44,368 nucleotides of DNA from an uncultured Methanobrevibacter sp. GTDB taxonomy: Archaea; Methanobacteriota; Methanobacteria; Methanobacteriales; Methanobacteriaceae. Below are positions 25,124 to 34,981 of this stretch, in pieces (position 1 is the stretch's first letter; the number at the start of each line of letters is the position of its first letter). The notes under the pieces were generated by a model, which was not told the origin of the DNA, made no database searches, and worked only from the letters and a program-made list of their open reading frames with translations. The stretch covers positions 1 through 44,368 of the forward strand of contig NZ_CALGFC010000069.1 of NCBI RefSeq assembly GCF_937881195.1. The letters run 5' to 3'. A program made the position numbers and the translations under genes.

Positions 25124-25186
25124 TTGGGATTTATTTTTATAATAATGCAAAAATAAATGCAAAAAAATATTTATTGGAGAGATAAA

Positions 25187-26059
25187 ATGGATTTATCAGG
25201 ATTAAAATTCTCTAAAATGCATGGTCTTGGGAATGATTATGTTGTTATAAATGAATTCAATGAAGAAATAATTCCAGAAAATGAAAAGAATAGCTTTTCA
25301 CTCGAAATTTGTAAAAGGGGATTTTCAGTCGGTGCCGATGGAGTGATTTTTGTTTGTCCTCCTACTGATGAAGGTCAAATAAAGTTTAGAATATTTAATG
25401 CCGATGGTAGTGAAGCAGAAATGTGTGGCAACGGTATTAGATGTTTTTCTAAATATGTATATGATAATGGTATCATTAAAAATAACAAAATTGATGTTGA
25501 GACTTTGGGTGGGTTGAAAAAAGTTGAAATAACTCCAAATGAGGAAAATAAGAATATATCTGATTTTTTTAAAGTAGATATGGGCATATCTACTTTTAAA
25601 ACCTCTGAAATTCCAATGATAGCTGACACAGAAGAATTTTTGGATGAAAAATTGATAGTCAACAATGAAGAAATAGCTATGACTACTGTTAGTGTTGGAA
25701 ATCCTCATTCTGTAATATTTGCAGAAAATACACAGGACATTGACTTAGATAATTATGGGCCTGCTATTGAAAATCATGAAGCCTTTCCTCAAAGGATTAA
25801 TGTTCATTTTGTTGAAATATTGTCTAAAAATGAAATTAAGATTATTACTTGGGAAAGAGGTGCAGGTTTTACTTATGCGTGTGGGACTGGAGCTACTTCC
25901 TGTGCTTTAGCTGGATTTAAACTTGGTATATTAGATAATAATGTTTTGGTTCATCTTCCTGGTGGAGATTTGGAAATTGAAGTTTACGAAAAAGATGATG
26001 AGCTTGGAGCATTTATGAAAGGCGAAGCAAAATTAGTTTTTAATGGGGAAATGTTTTGA
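25187..26059 (+). CDS. dapF: Diaminopimelate epimerase DapF
   Basis: PLP-independent racemase of 290 residues that converts LL- to meso-diaminopimelate for LysA. The two catalytic cysteines are visible: Cys80 in AEMCGNGIRC and Cys232 in YACGTGATS. FSKMHGLGNDYVV opens the first domain and GNPHSV the second. The ATG at 25187 is preceded by GGAGAGATAAA; an in-frame ATG 30 nt upstream lacks a binding site. Co-oriented with lysA. Confidence 0.97.
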   Translation: MDLSGLKFSKMHGLGNDYVVINEFNEEIIPENEKNSFSLEICKRGFSVGADGVIFVCPPTDEGQIKFRIFNADGSEAEMCGNGIRCFSKYVYDNGIIKNNKIDVETLGGLKKVEITPNEENKNISDFFKVDMGISTFKTSEIPMIADTEEFLDEKLIVNNEEIAMTTVSVGNPHSVIFAENTQDIDLDNYGPAIENHEAFPQRINVHFVEILSKNEIKIITWERGAGFTYACGTGATSCALAGFKLGILDNNVLVHLPGGDLEIEVYEKDDELGAFMKGEAKLVFNGEMF

Positions 26060-26439
26060 AAATATCCTTATTTCTAATTAATCCTTTAAATTAATTTTAA
26101 TGATTTTTATTATTCATTAAATTTTCTTATATAGTATATTTTTTATAACAAATTTTTTTATTAATATATTATGATATAATGGTTTTTCCATATTTTCATG
26201 AATTCTTAAAAATCATAAAAAATATAAAAAGGCAAAATATATTAATACCTTCAATAAGAATATATTAATATTATCAAAGATAGGATAATTTTTCATAATT
26301 TTTATTTTAATATAAATTTTAAAAATACTTTTGAAATTATATCTATGATAGTGTAATTTTTAGATGTTATTATCTTTCCATTGATTAATAAATGTCTATA
26401 TTACTATTTAATAAACTATAATTATACGAGGTTATTCAA
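26060..26439. other. Spacer upstream of the rpl21e-rpoF operon
   Basis: AT-rich non-coding DNA containing AATATATTAATA twice (near 26236 and 26260) and a ribosome binding site GAGGT at 26428. No gene or RNA gene is visible. Confidence 0.5.
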
Positions 26440-26730
26440 ATGCAAAGATCAAGAGGATCTAGAAGTAGATCAAGAAATAAAATGACTAAGGTTCCAAGAC
26501 CTGGAAGATCTAATCCTATAACTAGGAAAATTCAAAAATTCAATAATGATGATTTAGTGCATATTATAATTGACCCTAGTGTACATAGAGGTCAACCACA
26601 CACCAGATTCCATGGGAAAACTGCTAAAGTAATTGGATATAAAGGAAATGCTTATATTTTATCATTAAATGATGGTAATAAAGCTAAAGAATTGATTGTT
26701 AGGCCAGAACACTTAAAACCACAAGAGTGA
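26440..26730 (+). CDS. rpl21e: Large ribosomal subunit protein eL21
   Basis: Ribosomal protein of 96 residues, very basic at the start (MQRSRGSRSRSRNKMTK), with the family's KVPRPGR, the DPSVHRGQPHTRFHGKT core and the VRPEHLKPQE end. eL21 binds 23S/5S rRNA in the archaeal-eukaryotic large subunit. It lies 5 nt upstream of rpoF, a conserved archaeal pair. Confidence 0.97.
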   Translation: MQRSRGSRSRSRNKMTKVPRPGRSNPITRKIQKFNNDDLVHIIIDPSVHRGQPHTRFHGKTAKVIGYKGNAYILSLNDGNKAKELIVRPEHLKPQE

Positions 26731-26735
26731 TTCTA

Positions 26736-27074
26736 ATGATAGGGAAGAAAGCATTAGAAAATGAGCCAATTCCTGCAGCTAAAGTAAAAGAAATTTTAGA
26801 GGATTTCCAAGAAACTTATGAATTAAGTTATGAACAAAACTTAACATTGGATCATGTTACAAAATTTAACAAACTTTCTTTAGAAGATACTGAGGAATTG
26901 ATAGAAAAATTAGAGGGTATTGTTAAGAAAAAGCATGCAGTAAGAATTGCTGATTTAATGCCTAAAGATTTATCTGATTTAAGGCTTTTATTTGCTAAAG
27001 AGAGAATTCCTATAAAAAAAGAAGAATTAGAAGATATTCTCTCTATTGTTGATGAATATAGGTTTGATGAATAA
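26736..27074 (+). CDS. rpoF: DNA-directed RNA polymerase subunit F (Rpb4 homologue)
   Basis: Small stalk subunit of 112 residues. With RpoE (Rpb7) it forms the polymerase stalk that helps TFE open promoters and contacts nascent RNA. Mostly helical; an HRDC-like C-terminal part contains MPKDLSDLRLLFAKER, characteristic of archaeal Rpb4. The frame is open from a GTG overlapping the rpl21e stop, but the ATG at 26736 (MIGKK) 5 nt downstream is the likelier start. Translation is probably coupled to rpl21e. Confidence 0.95.
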   Translation: MIGKKALENEPIPAAKVKEILEDFQETYELSYEQNLTLDHVTKFNKLSLEDTEELIEKLEGIVKKKHAVRIADLMPKDLSDLRLLFAKERIPIKKEELEDILSIVDEYRFDE

Positions 27075-27912
27075 ATTTAAAATTAATTCATTTAAGTTTA
27101 ATAATTATCTAATAGTTTGTTTTTTTTAAATTTAGACTATTAGATTTTAAAATGCTCTTTATTATATATAATTTATATTAATTTTCGACTATATTTTTGA
27201 TATATTTTTAGTTATATTAGATTTTTGATATATAATATAAAATTTATCTTGTAAATATGGGTATGCTCTCTTCTTTTTATTTTAATTTACTTATTTTTTA
27301 TATTCAATACATCTTATGATTTTAACAATAATATTATTAAAAGTTTTCATGTATTAAATTTCCTTGAACTTTTTAAGTTTTTCATATCTATTTATTTAAT
27401 ATTTATTTAATATTTATTTAATATTTATTTAATATTTATTTATTATTAGCTAATGTATGTTTATGAATAAATAAATATCTTAAAATACTTTTTTATCTAT
27501 GGAATTATTATTTTTAATATCTATAAATATTTTTAAATTATCATAATTATATTTTAACATTATTTAACATTTATAAAAATTTTTAAATATATTTTGCTAA
27601 TTTATAATTATATAGAAAAGTATTAAATGTAATAGAAACAATATGAAGATAAGTATAACTTAATATATTCTAAATTTAAACAATTTTCACATAAAAATAT
27701 CATAAAGATATTAATTTAACTATTATAAATAAAACTATTGTAAAAATTGAATTTAAATAAATAATTTCATAAATAATATAAAAATAATTTCATAAATAAT
27801 TAAAACATAAATAATTTAAAAATAATTCAGAAATAATTCAAATATAATTTAAAATCTTAAAACTATCTATTGATTTATATAATTCAAAATCTATGCTTAA
27901 TGTTGTGATTAA
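27075..27912. other. 838-bp AT-rich spacer between rpoF and the DUF655 gene
   Basis: The longest gene-free stretch in the window. It holds an 11-bp tandem repeat (27390-27444) and runs of reiterated AATAATTT/ATAAATAATT around 27750-27850. No ORF with a start, binding site and plausible composition was found, and no GC-rich island that might be a structured RNA. Confidence 0.6.
27390..27444. repeat. 11-bp tandem repeat
   Basis: ATTTATTTAAT is repeated four times perfectly from 27390, with a fifth copy diverging in its last bases. The period is about one helical turn. Confidence 0.9.
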
Positions 27913-28539
27913 ATGGAAGATGATGCAGTAATATTAGATTATTTGCCTTTAGGATATGTAAAAGAAAATATGTCTAACTTCAAAAAAAAGCCTGTTGCTC
28001 AGGCTATTGGAATTGAAAACTTTACCTTATTGGAATTAATTCCAAAAGACAATGTTGACTTAGAAATTCATGAAAATGTTTATATTGGTGCAGGAAAAAG
28101 AGATAAAATAAGTAGGGTTAAAGGTAAACTCGATTTTGAAAATTTAACTGCAACAAGTAGGATTGAGATTGATTATGTTATTAATGAAATAATAATGAGT
28201 CATGAAGATAAGTACATTAAATGGATTAATGAAGCAGGTCCATTGAGTACACGATTAAATAAATTAGAATTGTTGCCAGGCATAGGTAAAAAACATATGT
28301 GGGCTATAATTGAAGCAAGGGAAGAAAAACCATTTGAAAGTTTTGAAGATTTAAAGGAAAGGGTTCCTTTACTTAAAGACCCTGTAGATAGTATAGCTAA
28401 AAGAGTCAAGATGGAACTCGATACTACTCAACCAAAAAGAGGTAAAAATAAATATCGTGTTTTTACTCAAACTCCTAGAAGACAAGGTTCAAGAAATAGG
28501 GGACGACAAACAAGAAGTAAACCTAGAAAAAGAAATTAA
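27913..28539 (+). CDS. DUF655 family archaeal protein with helix-hairpin-helix domain
   Basis: Conserved archaeal protein of 208 residues with an OB-fold-like N-terminal part (~1-100), a helix-hairpin-helix near 116 (LELLPGIGKKHMWAIIEAREE), and a basic Arg/Gly/Lys-rich tail (RRQGSRNRGRQTRSKPRKR) suited to binding RNA or DNA. Function is not established. In many archaea it lies between rpl21e-rpoF and ksgA-hemK, as here, which points to ribosome or translation work. GTGAT lies 4 nt before the ATG. Confidence 0.92.
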   Translation: MEDDAVILDYLPLGYVKENMSNFKKKPVAQAIGIENFTLLELIPKDNVDLEIHENVYIGAGKRDKISRVKGKLDFENLTATSRIEIDYVINEIIMSHEDKYIKWINEAGPLSTRLNKLELLPGIGKKHMWAIIEAREEKPFESFEDLKERVPLLKDPVDSIAKRVKMELDTTQPKRGKNKYRVFTQTPRRQGSRNRGRQTRSKPRKRN

Positions 28540-28911
28540 TAAATAACCATAATTTTATTTTTCTTTATATTTTTAATTCTTTTATTAGTATTTACCAAAC
28601 ATTTTTTTAAAAATTATTTTACTCAATTTTTAATTATTTAATTAGATAATTTAGTTAAATTTTCTTTTAAACTCAATAGTTTATAAATGATCATGATATA
28701 TATTATTTTACCCAGATAATCACTTATATTATCATTTTCATGCTAGTTTTTAAATTAATTTATTTATCATGTTATTTATTTATAAAATATAAATTTTAAA
28801 TATGAAATTAATAATTTAATAAATATTTAAAACAATATTATAAAATAAATAAAATAAATAAAAAATATTGTAAAATATATTTATATAACCATATTGGATT
28901 GAAGTGATATT
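28540..28911. other. Spacer between the DUF655 gene and ksgA
   Basis: AT-rich DNA with reiterated AATAAATAAAATAAATAAAA near 28843-28862. No gene, RNA or clear promoter element. Confidence 0.5.
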
Positions 28912-29808
28912 TTGAAAAGTAATGAAGAAAATATAAATAAAAATTCTTTAGCTAATGAAACTAAAATAATACTTCAAAAACACGGTATTCGATTAAATAA
29001 AAATCTAGGTCAAAATTATTTAATTGATGATTTTAAGAGAAAAAAAATAATCAATTTCGCTGAAATTTCTAAAAGAGACACCATTCTTGAAGTTGGTCCA
29101 GGAATCGGAACACTAACAATAGAAATGTCTAAAAGTGCTAAAAAAATTATAGCTATTGAACAGGATAATAAAATATTTAAAATTTTATCTGAAAGAGTTA
29201 AGGATGAAGAAATTGATAATATAGAAATAATTAATGAAGATGCATTAAATGTTGACATATCTATCTTTTCAGAGTGTAATAAGATAGTTTCCAATTTGCC
29301 TTATCAAATCTCTTCTCCAATCACATTTAAGTTTTTAGAATTTGATTTTGATTTAGCTATCTTAATGTATCAAAAAGAATTTGCTAATCGTATGATTGCT
29401 AAAACTGGTGAAAAAAATTATTCAAGGCTTTCAGCAATGTTACATTTTAAAACTGATATTAAATTTTTGGATAATGTGTCTCCTCAATCTTTTATACCTC
29501 AACCAAAAATTTATTCCTCAGTTATCAAACTAACTCCTATAAAAAATGAAAAATATTTTTTAAATATGGAAAATGAAAGAGATTATTCAAAAATTTGTAA
29601 AGCAATTTTTCCTCATAAAAATAAGAAAATTAGGAATGCTTTAATCGATTCAAGGAATATTTTGGGATACAATGATAAAAAATCATTGAAATGCCTATTA
29701 GATTCTAATTCTAGTTTAGAGCCTTTTTTAGCTAAAAGAGCTGTAAAAACTTCTCCTGAAGAAATATTAGAATTGACTAATTTGATTAAACCAATTATAA
29801 AATTATAA
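28912..29808 (+). CDS. ksgA: 16S rRNA dimethyladenosine transferase KsgA/Dim1
   Basis: SAM-dependent enzyme of 298 residues that dimethylates two adjacent adenines at the 3' end of 16S rRNA late in small-subunit assembly. It carries LGQNYLID (~32-39), SAM motif EVGPGIGTLT (60-69), the acidic second motif AIEQD (81-85) and the catalytic NLPY (128-131), then a C-terminal rRNA-binding domain. The start is TTG, with AGTGAT upstream. It lies ~150 bp before the HemK2-type gene. Confidence 0.95.
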   Translation: MKSNEENINKNSLANETKIILQKHGIRLNKNLGQNYLIDDFKRKKIINFAEISKRDTILEVGPGIGTLTIEMSKSAKKIIAIEQDNKIFKILSERVKDEEIDNIEIINEDALNVDISIFSECNKIVSNLPYQISSPITFKFLEFDFDLAILMYQKEFANRMIAKTGEKNYSRLSAMLHFKTDIKFLDNVSPQSFIPQPKIYSSVIKLTPIKNEKYFLNMENERDYSKICKAIFPHKNKKIRNALIDSRNILGYNDKKSLKCLLDSNSSLEPFLAKRAVKTSPEEILELTNLIKPIIKL

Positions 29809-29958
29809 TTAATAAAATTTTTAATCATAATTAATAATGGATTGTTATCTAAGATAATCAAAACATGAATTTAAAGGGATATGGGGAATATAAAAACATT
29901 TTTGAGAAATATATAAAGAATTAAATGTTGGAGATAAAATATGGTTGTGGGGAAATAA

Positions 29959-30564
29959 ATGAAAGTTGGAGAGTTTAATATTGAAACAGAAGATATGGTT
30001 TATGAACCATCAGATGATAGTTTTCTTTTAATCGATAATTTAAATATTAAAACTGGTGAAAAAGTTCTTGAAATAGGAACTGGATCGGGTATAGTTGCTA
30101 TGTATGCATCAAAAATTGCTGATGAGGTTTTAGCTACGGATATTAATTTCAATGCTATTGAACTTGCAGAAAGAAATCTTTTAGCTAACAAAATTAAAAA
30201 TGTAAAATTACTTTTTGGAGACTTGTTCGAACCAATAAAAGCAGATTTTGAAAGTGAACAAAATTTTGATGTTATTTTGTTTAATACTCCATATCTTCCA
30301 ACAGATGAATGTGAAATTTTAGAAGATAATTTAAATTATGCTTTTGATGGAGGATTAGATGGAAGAAAAATAATCGATCCTTTTTTAGACCAAGTTAAAA
30401 ATTATTTAAAGAAAGGGGGAAGAATTCAAATGATTCAATCTTCACTTTCTAATATTGAACAAACTTTATTAAAACTAGAAGAATTAGGATTTTTAACAGA
30501 AATTACAGCTAGTGAGAAGTTTTTCTTTGAAGAAATAGTTTTAATAACAGGTTTTTTAGATTAA
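29959..30564 (+). CDS. HemK2/MTQ2-type protein methyltransferase
   Basis: SAM-dependent methyltransferase of 201 residues, resembling the archaeal-eukaryotic HEMK2/MTQ2 group that methylates the Gln of the GGQ motif in release factor aRF1. VYEPSDDSFLL (14-24) is characteristic, followed by SAM motif LEIGTGSGIVA (37-47). The catalytic motif reads NTPY (109-112) rather than the usual NPPY. GGGGAAATAA precedes the ATG. It closes the rpl21e-rpoF-DUF655-ksgA-hemK order known from archaea. Confidence 0.9.
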   Translation: MKVGEFNIETEDMVYEPSDDSFLLIDNLNIKTGEKVLEIGTGSGIVAMYASKIADEVLATDINFNAIELAERNLLANKIKNVKLLFGDLFEPIKADFESEQNFDVILFNTPYLPTDECEILEDNLNYAFDGGLDGRKIIDPFLDQVKNYLKKGGRIQMIQSSLSNIEQTLLKLEELGFLTEITASEKFFFEEIVLITGFLD

Positions 30565-30579
30565 TTATATAATTATTAA

Positions 30580-30667
30580 TATATAAAAATAAAATAAATA
30601 GCTAAATATATAAAATAACGGAAATATCAAATATATAAAAATAAAATAAATAGCTGAATATATAAAA
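30580..30667. repeat. Two ~38-bp direct repeats after the methyltransferase gene
   Basis: ATATAAAAATAAAATAAATA followed by GCT(A/G)AATATATAAAA occurs at ~30581 and again ~50 bp later, with one internal base change. The spacer between them carries TAACGGAAATATCAA. The rest of the convergent spacer up to 30818 is AT-rich. Confidence 0.75.
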
Positions 30668-30818
30668 ATAAATGAAATTAAAATTTTCAAATTCGAAAAT
30701 AAAAAAATAATAATGTATATGTTAATTACAATATTAATTAATTATATAATTCTAATCCAATTATAATTATATTTTTTTTTATCATATTTTTTTATTAAAA
30801 GTTAATTTTTTATTAAAA

Positions 30819-31241
30819 TTAACCTGTAACAGTCACTTTTAACATTTTATCGCCTTGTTTTACGGAATTAACTATATCCATTCCAGATATAACTTTTCCA
30901 AAAACAGTATGGACTCCATCAAGGTGAGGTTGTGGGGAGTGAGTTATGAAAAATTGGCTTCCTCCAGTATCTTTCCCTGCATGTGCCATAGATAAAGCAC
31001 CAGTTCCATGTTTATTATCATTTATTTCACATTTAATTGTGTAACCAGGGCCACCTGTCCCATTTCCTTTTGGACATCCGCCTTGGATTACAAAATCATC
31101 AATAACCCTATGGAATGTTAACCCGTCGTAAAATCCTTCTTTAGCTAATTTTTCAAAATTAGCAACAGTATTTGGTGCATCTTTTTCAAATAATTCTAAT
31201 TCTATGTTACCTTTTTCAGTTTCAATTATTGCTTTTTTCAT
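30819..31241 (-). CDS. Cyclophilin-type peptidyl-prolyl cis-trans isomerase
   Basis: Minimal cyclophilin of 140 residues acting as a cytosolic folding catalyst; there is no signal peptide. Active-site motifs: FHRVIDDFVIQGGCP (catalytic Arg ~45), GSQFFITHSPQPHLDG and HTVFGKV. It is shorter than eukaryotic forms and like other archaeal/bacterial compact versions. GTGATAT lies just before the ATG. It stands alone, convergent with the methyltransferase gene and divergent from argD. Confidence 0.96.
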   Translation of the reverse strand: MKKAIIETEKGNIELELFEKDAPNTVANFEKLAKEGFYDGLTFHRVIDDFVIQGGCPKGNGTGGPGYTIKCEINDNKHGTGALSMAHAGKDTGGSQFFITHSPQPHLDGVHTVFGKVISGMDIVNSVKQGDKMLKVTVTG

Positions 31242-31525
31242 GATATCACAAATTTGATTTAATTTGAAATTTAATAATGTAAAATATTATTTTTATAAAT
31301 ATTTTATATATTTTTTAAGAATATTTTATAATATTTTTATAAATATATTATAATATTAAATTATTTTATATATTTTTCTAGATAATATTATAAACAGGTT
31401 TATTAAAAATATATCATTAAATATTATGTTTGTTATTGTATATTTAATTTTGTATTTTTGATTAAATTAAGTATAATTATATAAATGAATAAAAATAAAA
31501 ATGTTATTTATATTGAGGAATAAGA

Positions 31526-32698
31526 ATGAATAATAAGGAAATTATAGATTTAGATTCAAAATATATTATGCAAACTTATGGACGCCAACCAATTGCTTTA
31601 ACTCATGGGGAAGGAGTTCTTATTTGGGATGCCGATGGAAATCAATATACTGATTTTTTTGCAGGGATAGCTGTAAATGCACTTGGTCAATCCCACCCAA
31701 AAATCATAGAAACTATTCAAAAACAAGCAGAAAAACTCATTCATGCTTCTAATGTATATTATACAGAAGAACAAGTAAAACTTGCAAAAAAATTAGTTGA
31801 AATAACCCTATTTGATAGAGTTTTTTATGCAAATAGTGGGGCTGAAGCTAATGAAGGAGCTATAAAGTTAGCTAGAAAATATACTGGTAAAGGAGAGATT
31901 ATAGCTACAAATAATTCTTTTCATGGAAGAACTCTAGTCACTGTCACTGCTACTGGTCAGAATAAATATAAAGAACCTTTTAAACCACTGCCTCCAGGTT
32001 TTAAACATGTTCCTTTTGGGGATAGTAAAGCAATAGCTGATGCTATTAGTGAAGATACTGCAGGAATACTTATAGAAGCTATTCAGGGGGAAGGTGGAGT
32101 TATTGTTCCTCCAGAAAATTATTTAAAAGAAGTTGAAGCTATTTGTAGAGAGAAAGATGTTCTTCTTATTTTAGATGAAGTTCAAACAGGATTTGGTCGA
32201 ACTGGTGAAATGTTTGCCTATGAATTGTATGGAATCAAACCAGATATTATGACAATAGCTAAAGCTTTGGGTAGTGGTTATCCTATTGGTGGAATTTTAG
32301 CTAGAGGAGAAGTAGCTAATGCTTTTGATTATGGGGATCATGGTTCAACTTTTGGAGGGAATCCTTTAGGATGTGCTGTTGCAATGACAGTTATTGATAC
32401 AATAAAAGATGAAAATCTATTAGAAAACTCAAAAACAGTTGGAAAATATCTTAAAAATAAATTAAATCAATTAAAGGAAAAATATGATTTTATAATTGAT
32501 GTTCGTGGCTCTGGTTTGTTCTTAGCTGTCGAAATTAATCGAGAATCAGCAGAATTTGCTAATAAAATGAGGGAAAAAGGATTTTTGATAAATTCAACAG
32601 CTGGAAATGTTCTAAGATTTGCGCCACCTCTTATAATAACTACTAATCATGTTGATCATATGATTGTAGCATTAGATGAAGTGTTTTCTGAGATTTAG
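31526..32698 (+). CDS. argD: Acetylornithine aminotransferase ArgD
   Basis: Class III PLP aminotransferase of 390 residues that makes N-acetylornithine in arginine synthesis. It may also serve lysine synthesis as succinyl-diaminopimelate aminotransferase in some organisms. PLP Lys246 lies in TIAKALGSGYP; NSGAEANEGAIKLAR (103-117), SFHGRT (131-136) and LDEVQTGFGRTG (216-227) are the usual cofactor and substrate motifs. GAGGAATAAGA precedes the ATG. A single-gene unit here, with an AT-rich promoter region of 284 bp. Confidence 0.95.
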   Translation: MNNKEIIDLDSKYIMQTYGRQPIALTHGEGVLIWDADGNQYTDFFAGIAVNALGQSHPKIIETIQKQAEKLIHASNVYYTEEQVKLAKKLVEITLFDRVFYANSGAEANEGAIKLARKYTGKGEIIATNNSFHGRTLVTVTATGQNKYKEPFKPLPPGFKHVPFGDSKAIADAISEDTAGILIEAIQGEGGVIVPPENYLKEVEAICREKDVLLILDEVQTGFGRTGEMFAYELYGIKPDIMTIAKALGSGYPIGGILARGEVANAFDYGDHGSTFGGNPLGCAVAMTVIDTIKDENLLENSKTVGKYLKNKLNQLKEKYDFIIDVRGSGLFLAVEINRESAEFANKMREKGFLINSTAGNVLRFAPPLIITTNHVDHMIVALDEVFSEI

Positions 32699-32829
32699 AT
32701 ATTATTTTTATATAATAATATCTATTAATATTTAAATAGAAAGGATTATTAAAAATATTAAATTTTAAATATTATTAATAAAACCTAAAATACTGATGGA
32801 TTTTATTTAATATTTCTCCAAAAATATAA

Positions 32830-34155
32830 TTAACCTACTCCAATAACATCTAACTCTTTACAAATAGCTTTTGTTCCCAATATCTCACTAACACTTGGGG
32901 TTGTTCGATCATCATCACTTGAAATTAGTTCTTTTATATATAATCCACCTTGTGTTTTTACGGTCATTTCAAATTTCTTAGAAGTAAGGGGTTTAGTTGA
33001 AAGTTCTTTAACTTCTCGTTGTCTTATTTTGTCAGCTCTTCTATGAGCTACTCTTTGAGGAGTTTGTTGATCAATTATTGTTTTTTCTAATCTTTCTTTT
33101 AGTTTAGCTAATTGTTCATCACTAATATTATCCTCACATTCTACTAATGCACGATAAATTTTAAAGGTATCTGGAGATGAAACTTTAATTTCGGCCTTTT
33201 TTTTCCTATCTGTGTATTTTAAATCTATGTATTCTGTTTTTCCTTTTGAATGTTCATTAACTTCTTTAGCTAACTTTTGAAGATCTAATTTTCTAATTTT
33301 GGGTTCTTTTATTTCAAGAACAAATGGACGGCCTGTTCCAAGCATTTTTACATCAATATCTTCTCTTCCAGCACCATGAAACTTAGCTTCATATCCTCTT
33401 GTTTTATCTAGAAAAATTTCTGAAATTAACTCTTCTACAGACTCTTTATACATCTTTCCGGTTCCACCACATTCACTGCAACCTTTACCTTTACATTTTC
33501 TACAAGGCCATTTAGTTTGGGGAATACCACGAATTAATTTCCTGTATCTGCCCTCTATAAATATTGGATTTATCTGTATTCTTATTTTAATAGCTGATAA
33601 ATCGTTTGATTCAGATTTTTGACTGTTATCATCATTATTATCTTTATTTTCCTGAATTAATTTTCTTAAATCAACCATAATTACAATATCTGGATTATCA
33701 AAATCTACTTCTTTATCTAACTCTTTTTCAAGTAATTTCCCTATTTCCCGATTAATTTCTTTTTTAATATTTTCAACATCTAAATCTAAAGCTTCATTTA
33801 ACCATTCATCCCTATTTAATATTTCTTCAGGTATTTTTGATCCTATTAAAAATGTATCAAACTCTAAGTTTAGATAATCAATCTTCCCTTGGATTCTTTC
33901 TAAAATATTTCCATTTTTAATGTTTTCATCTATTTTAAATAGGATATCATTACATGTTTCACATTTTGTTTCTTCATCACCTTTTTTAGATTCAATAGAA
34001 ATTTTTTCTCGAATTAATTTTCCTTTTTCCTCATTTCCATCAGTTTCTGAAGATTCAATCATATTTGAAAACTTTCTTCCAAGGCAACGATTACATATAT
34101 TTCCATTATTTAGTTCAACAAGTTTATTTGCTTTTAAATGTACATTTTGGTCCAT
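32830..34155 (-). CDS. pus10: tRNA pseudouridine synthase Pus10
   Basis: Archaeal enzyme of 441 residues that makes pseudouridine 54 and 55 in the tRNA T-loop. An N-terminal THUMP-containing domain has two CxxC pairs (Cys21/24, Cys65/68) for zinc, and the C-terminal catalytic domain starts near 210. The active-site Asp lies in GAGREDIDVKMLG (Asp266 or Asp268). A further cysteine cluster, CRKCKGKGCSECGG, lies at ~218-230. An acidic Asn-rich insert (~168-185) is specific to this protein. Minus strand, next to hpt, with a weak ribosome binding site. Confidence 0.95.
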   Translation of the reverse strand: MDQNVHLKANKLVELNNGNICNRCLGRKFSNMIESSETDGNEEKGKLIREKISIESKKGDEETKCETCNDILFKIDENIKNGNILERIQGKIDYLNLEFDTFLIGSKIPEEILNRDEWLNEALDLDVENIKKEINREIGKLLEKELDKEVDFDNPDIVIMVDLRKLIQENKDNNDDNSQKSESNDLSAIKIRIQINPIFIEGRYRKLIRGIPQTKWPCRKCKGKGCSECGGTGKMYKESVEELISEIFLDKTRGYEAKFHGAGREDIDVKMLGTGRPFVLEIKEPKIRKLDLQKLAKEVNEHSKGKTEYIDLKYTDRKKKAEIKVSSPDTFKIYRALVECEDNISDEQLAKLKERLEKTIIDQQTPQRVAHRRADKIRQREVKELSTKPLTSKKFEMTVKTQGGLYIKELISSDDDRTTPSVSEILGTKAICKELDVIGVG

Positions 34156-34347
34156 GATATCATTCTTTTTGAAAAATATTATTAGAAAATCATTTTATCT
34201 ATTTCATTAATTATTATTTTATTAAATAAAATTAAAACTACTAATAATAATAATATATTTAATATTTGTAATATTTATTGAAATTAATTAAAATCAGCTT
34301 ATTAAATTTAAATTATATATAAGGTAAAATATGGAATAAATAAAATT

Positions 34348-34402
34348 AAATTAATTATCTAAATTAATTATCTAAATTAATTATCTAAATTAATTATCTA
34401 AA
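34348..34402 (-). repeat. 13-bp tandem repeat starting 3 nt after the hpt stop codon
   Basis: Read along the hpt transcript, AGATAATTAATTT is repeated four times without interruption (plus-strand copies start at 34348, 34361, 34374 and 34387). The 18-mer TTTAGATAATTAATTTAG begins 3 nt after the TAA. The same 18-mer starts 3 nt after the dph2 stop at 37897. Confidence 0.95.
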
Positions 34403-34405
34403 TCA

Positions 34406-34981
34406 TTAATCAATGTCTTCGATTGTTGACTCAATTACAACTTTTCCATTAATAACATCTAATTTAACAAGGGTCATAAGTGAGGATCCAGTAGTTTCTT
34501 CTACAATAGCTTTACCATCACCTTTCTCAACAATAGCTATTGATTCAACTATTTCAACACCTAAATTTTGAAGAGCTTTAATAATGGCTATATAAGTTCC
34601 ACCAGTACTTACAACATCATCAATAAGAAGAATTTTGTCTCCTTTTTTTAATGAGTTGATGTATAAATTTGCTTCACCATATCCTGTTTTTTGAAATACT
34701 GGAACTTCTCCAGTAAGCCCATATTCTCTTTTTCTAATAACTACAAATGGTATGCCTGTTTCAAGTGATAGGGCAGTAGCTAGATGAATCCCCATGGCTT
34801 CAACACAAACTATTCTGTCAATGTTTAAATTAGCTTTTTCTTTTATAATAGCTACTATTTCTTTCAATACTTCTGGCTTCATTTCAGGAATTCCGTCTGT
34901 TACTGGATGAACGAAATAATTGTATTCTCCTTTTTTTACAATTGGAGATTCTATTAATGTTTTTTTTAATTCTTCTAGCAT
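34406..34981 (-). CDS. hpt: Purine phosphoribosyltransferase (archaeal hypoxanthine phosphoribosyltransferase)
   Basis: Purine salvage enzyme of 191 residues joining a free base (hypoxanthine/guanine in the methanogen proteins of this type) to PRPP. The PRPP-binding loop ILLIDDVVSTGGT is at 117-129. VCVEAMGIHLATALSLETGIPFVV is the preceding strand-helix unit, and FVHPVTDGIPEMKP is typical of the archaeal Hpt-like/APRT family. AAGGGG lies 8 nt before the ATG. Base specificity is inferred from the family, not read from residues. Confidence 0.88.
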   Translation of the reverse strand: MLEELKKTLIESPIVKKGEYNYFVHPVTDGIPEMKPEVLKEIVAIIKEKANLNIDRIVCVEAMGIHLATALSLETGIPFVVIRKREYGLTGEVPVFQKTGYGEANLYINSLKKGDKILLIDDVVSTGGTYIAIIKALQNLGVEIVESIAIVEKGDGKAIVEETTGSSLMTLVKLDVINGKVVIESTIEDID

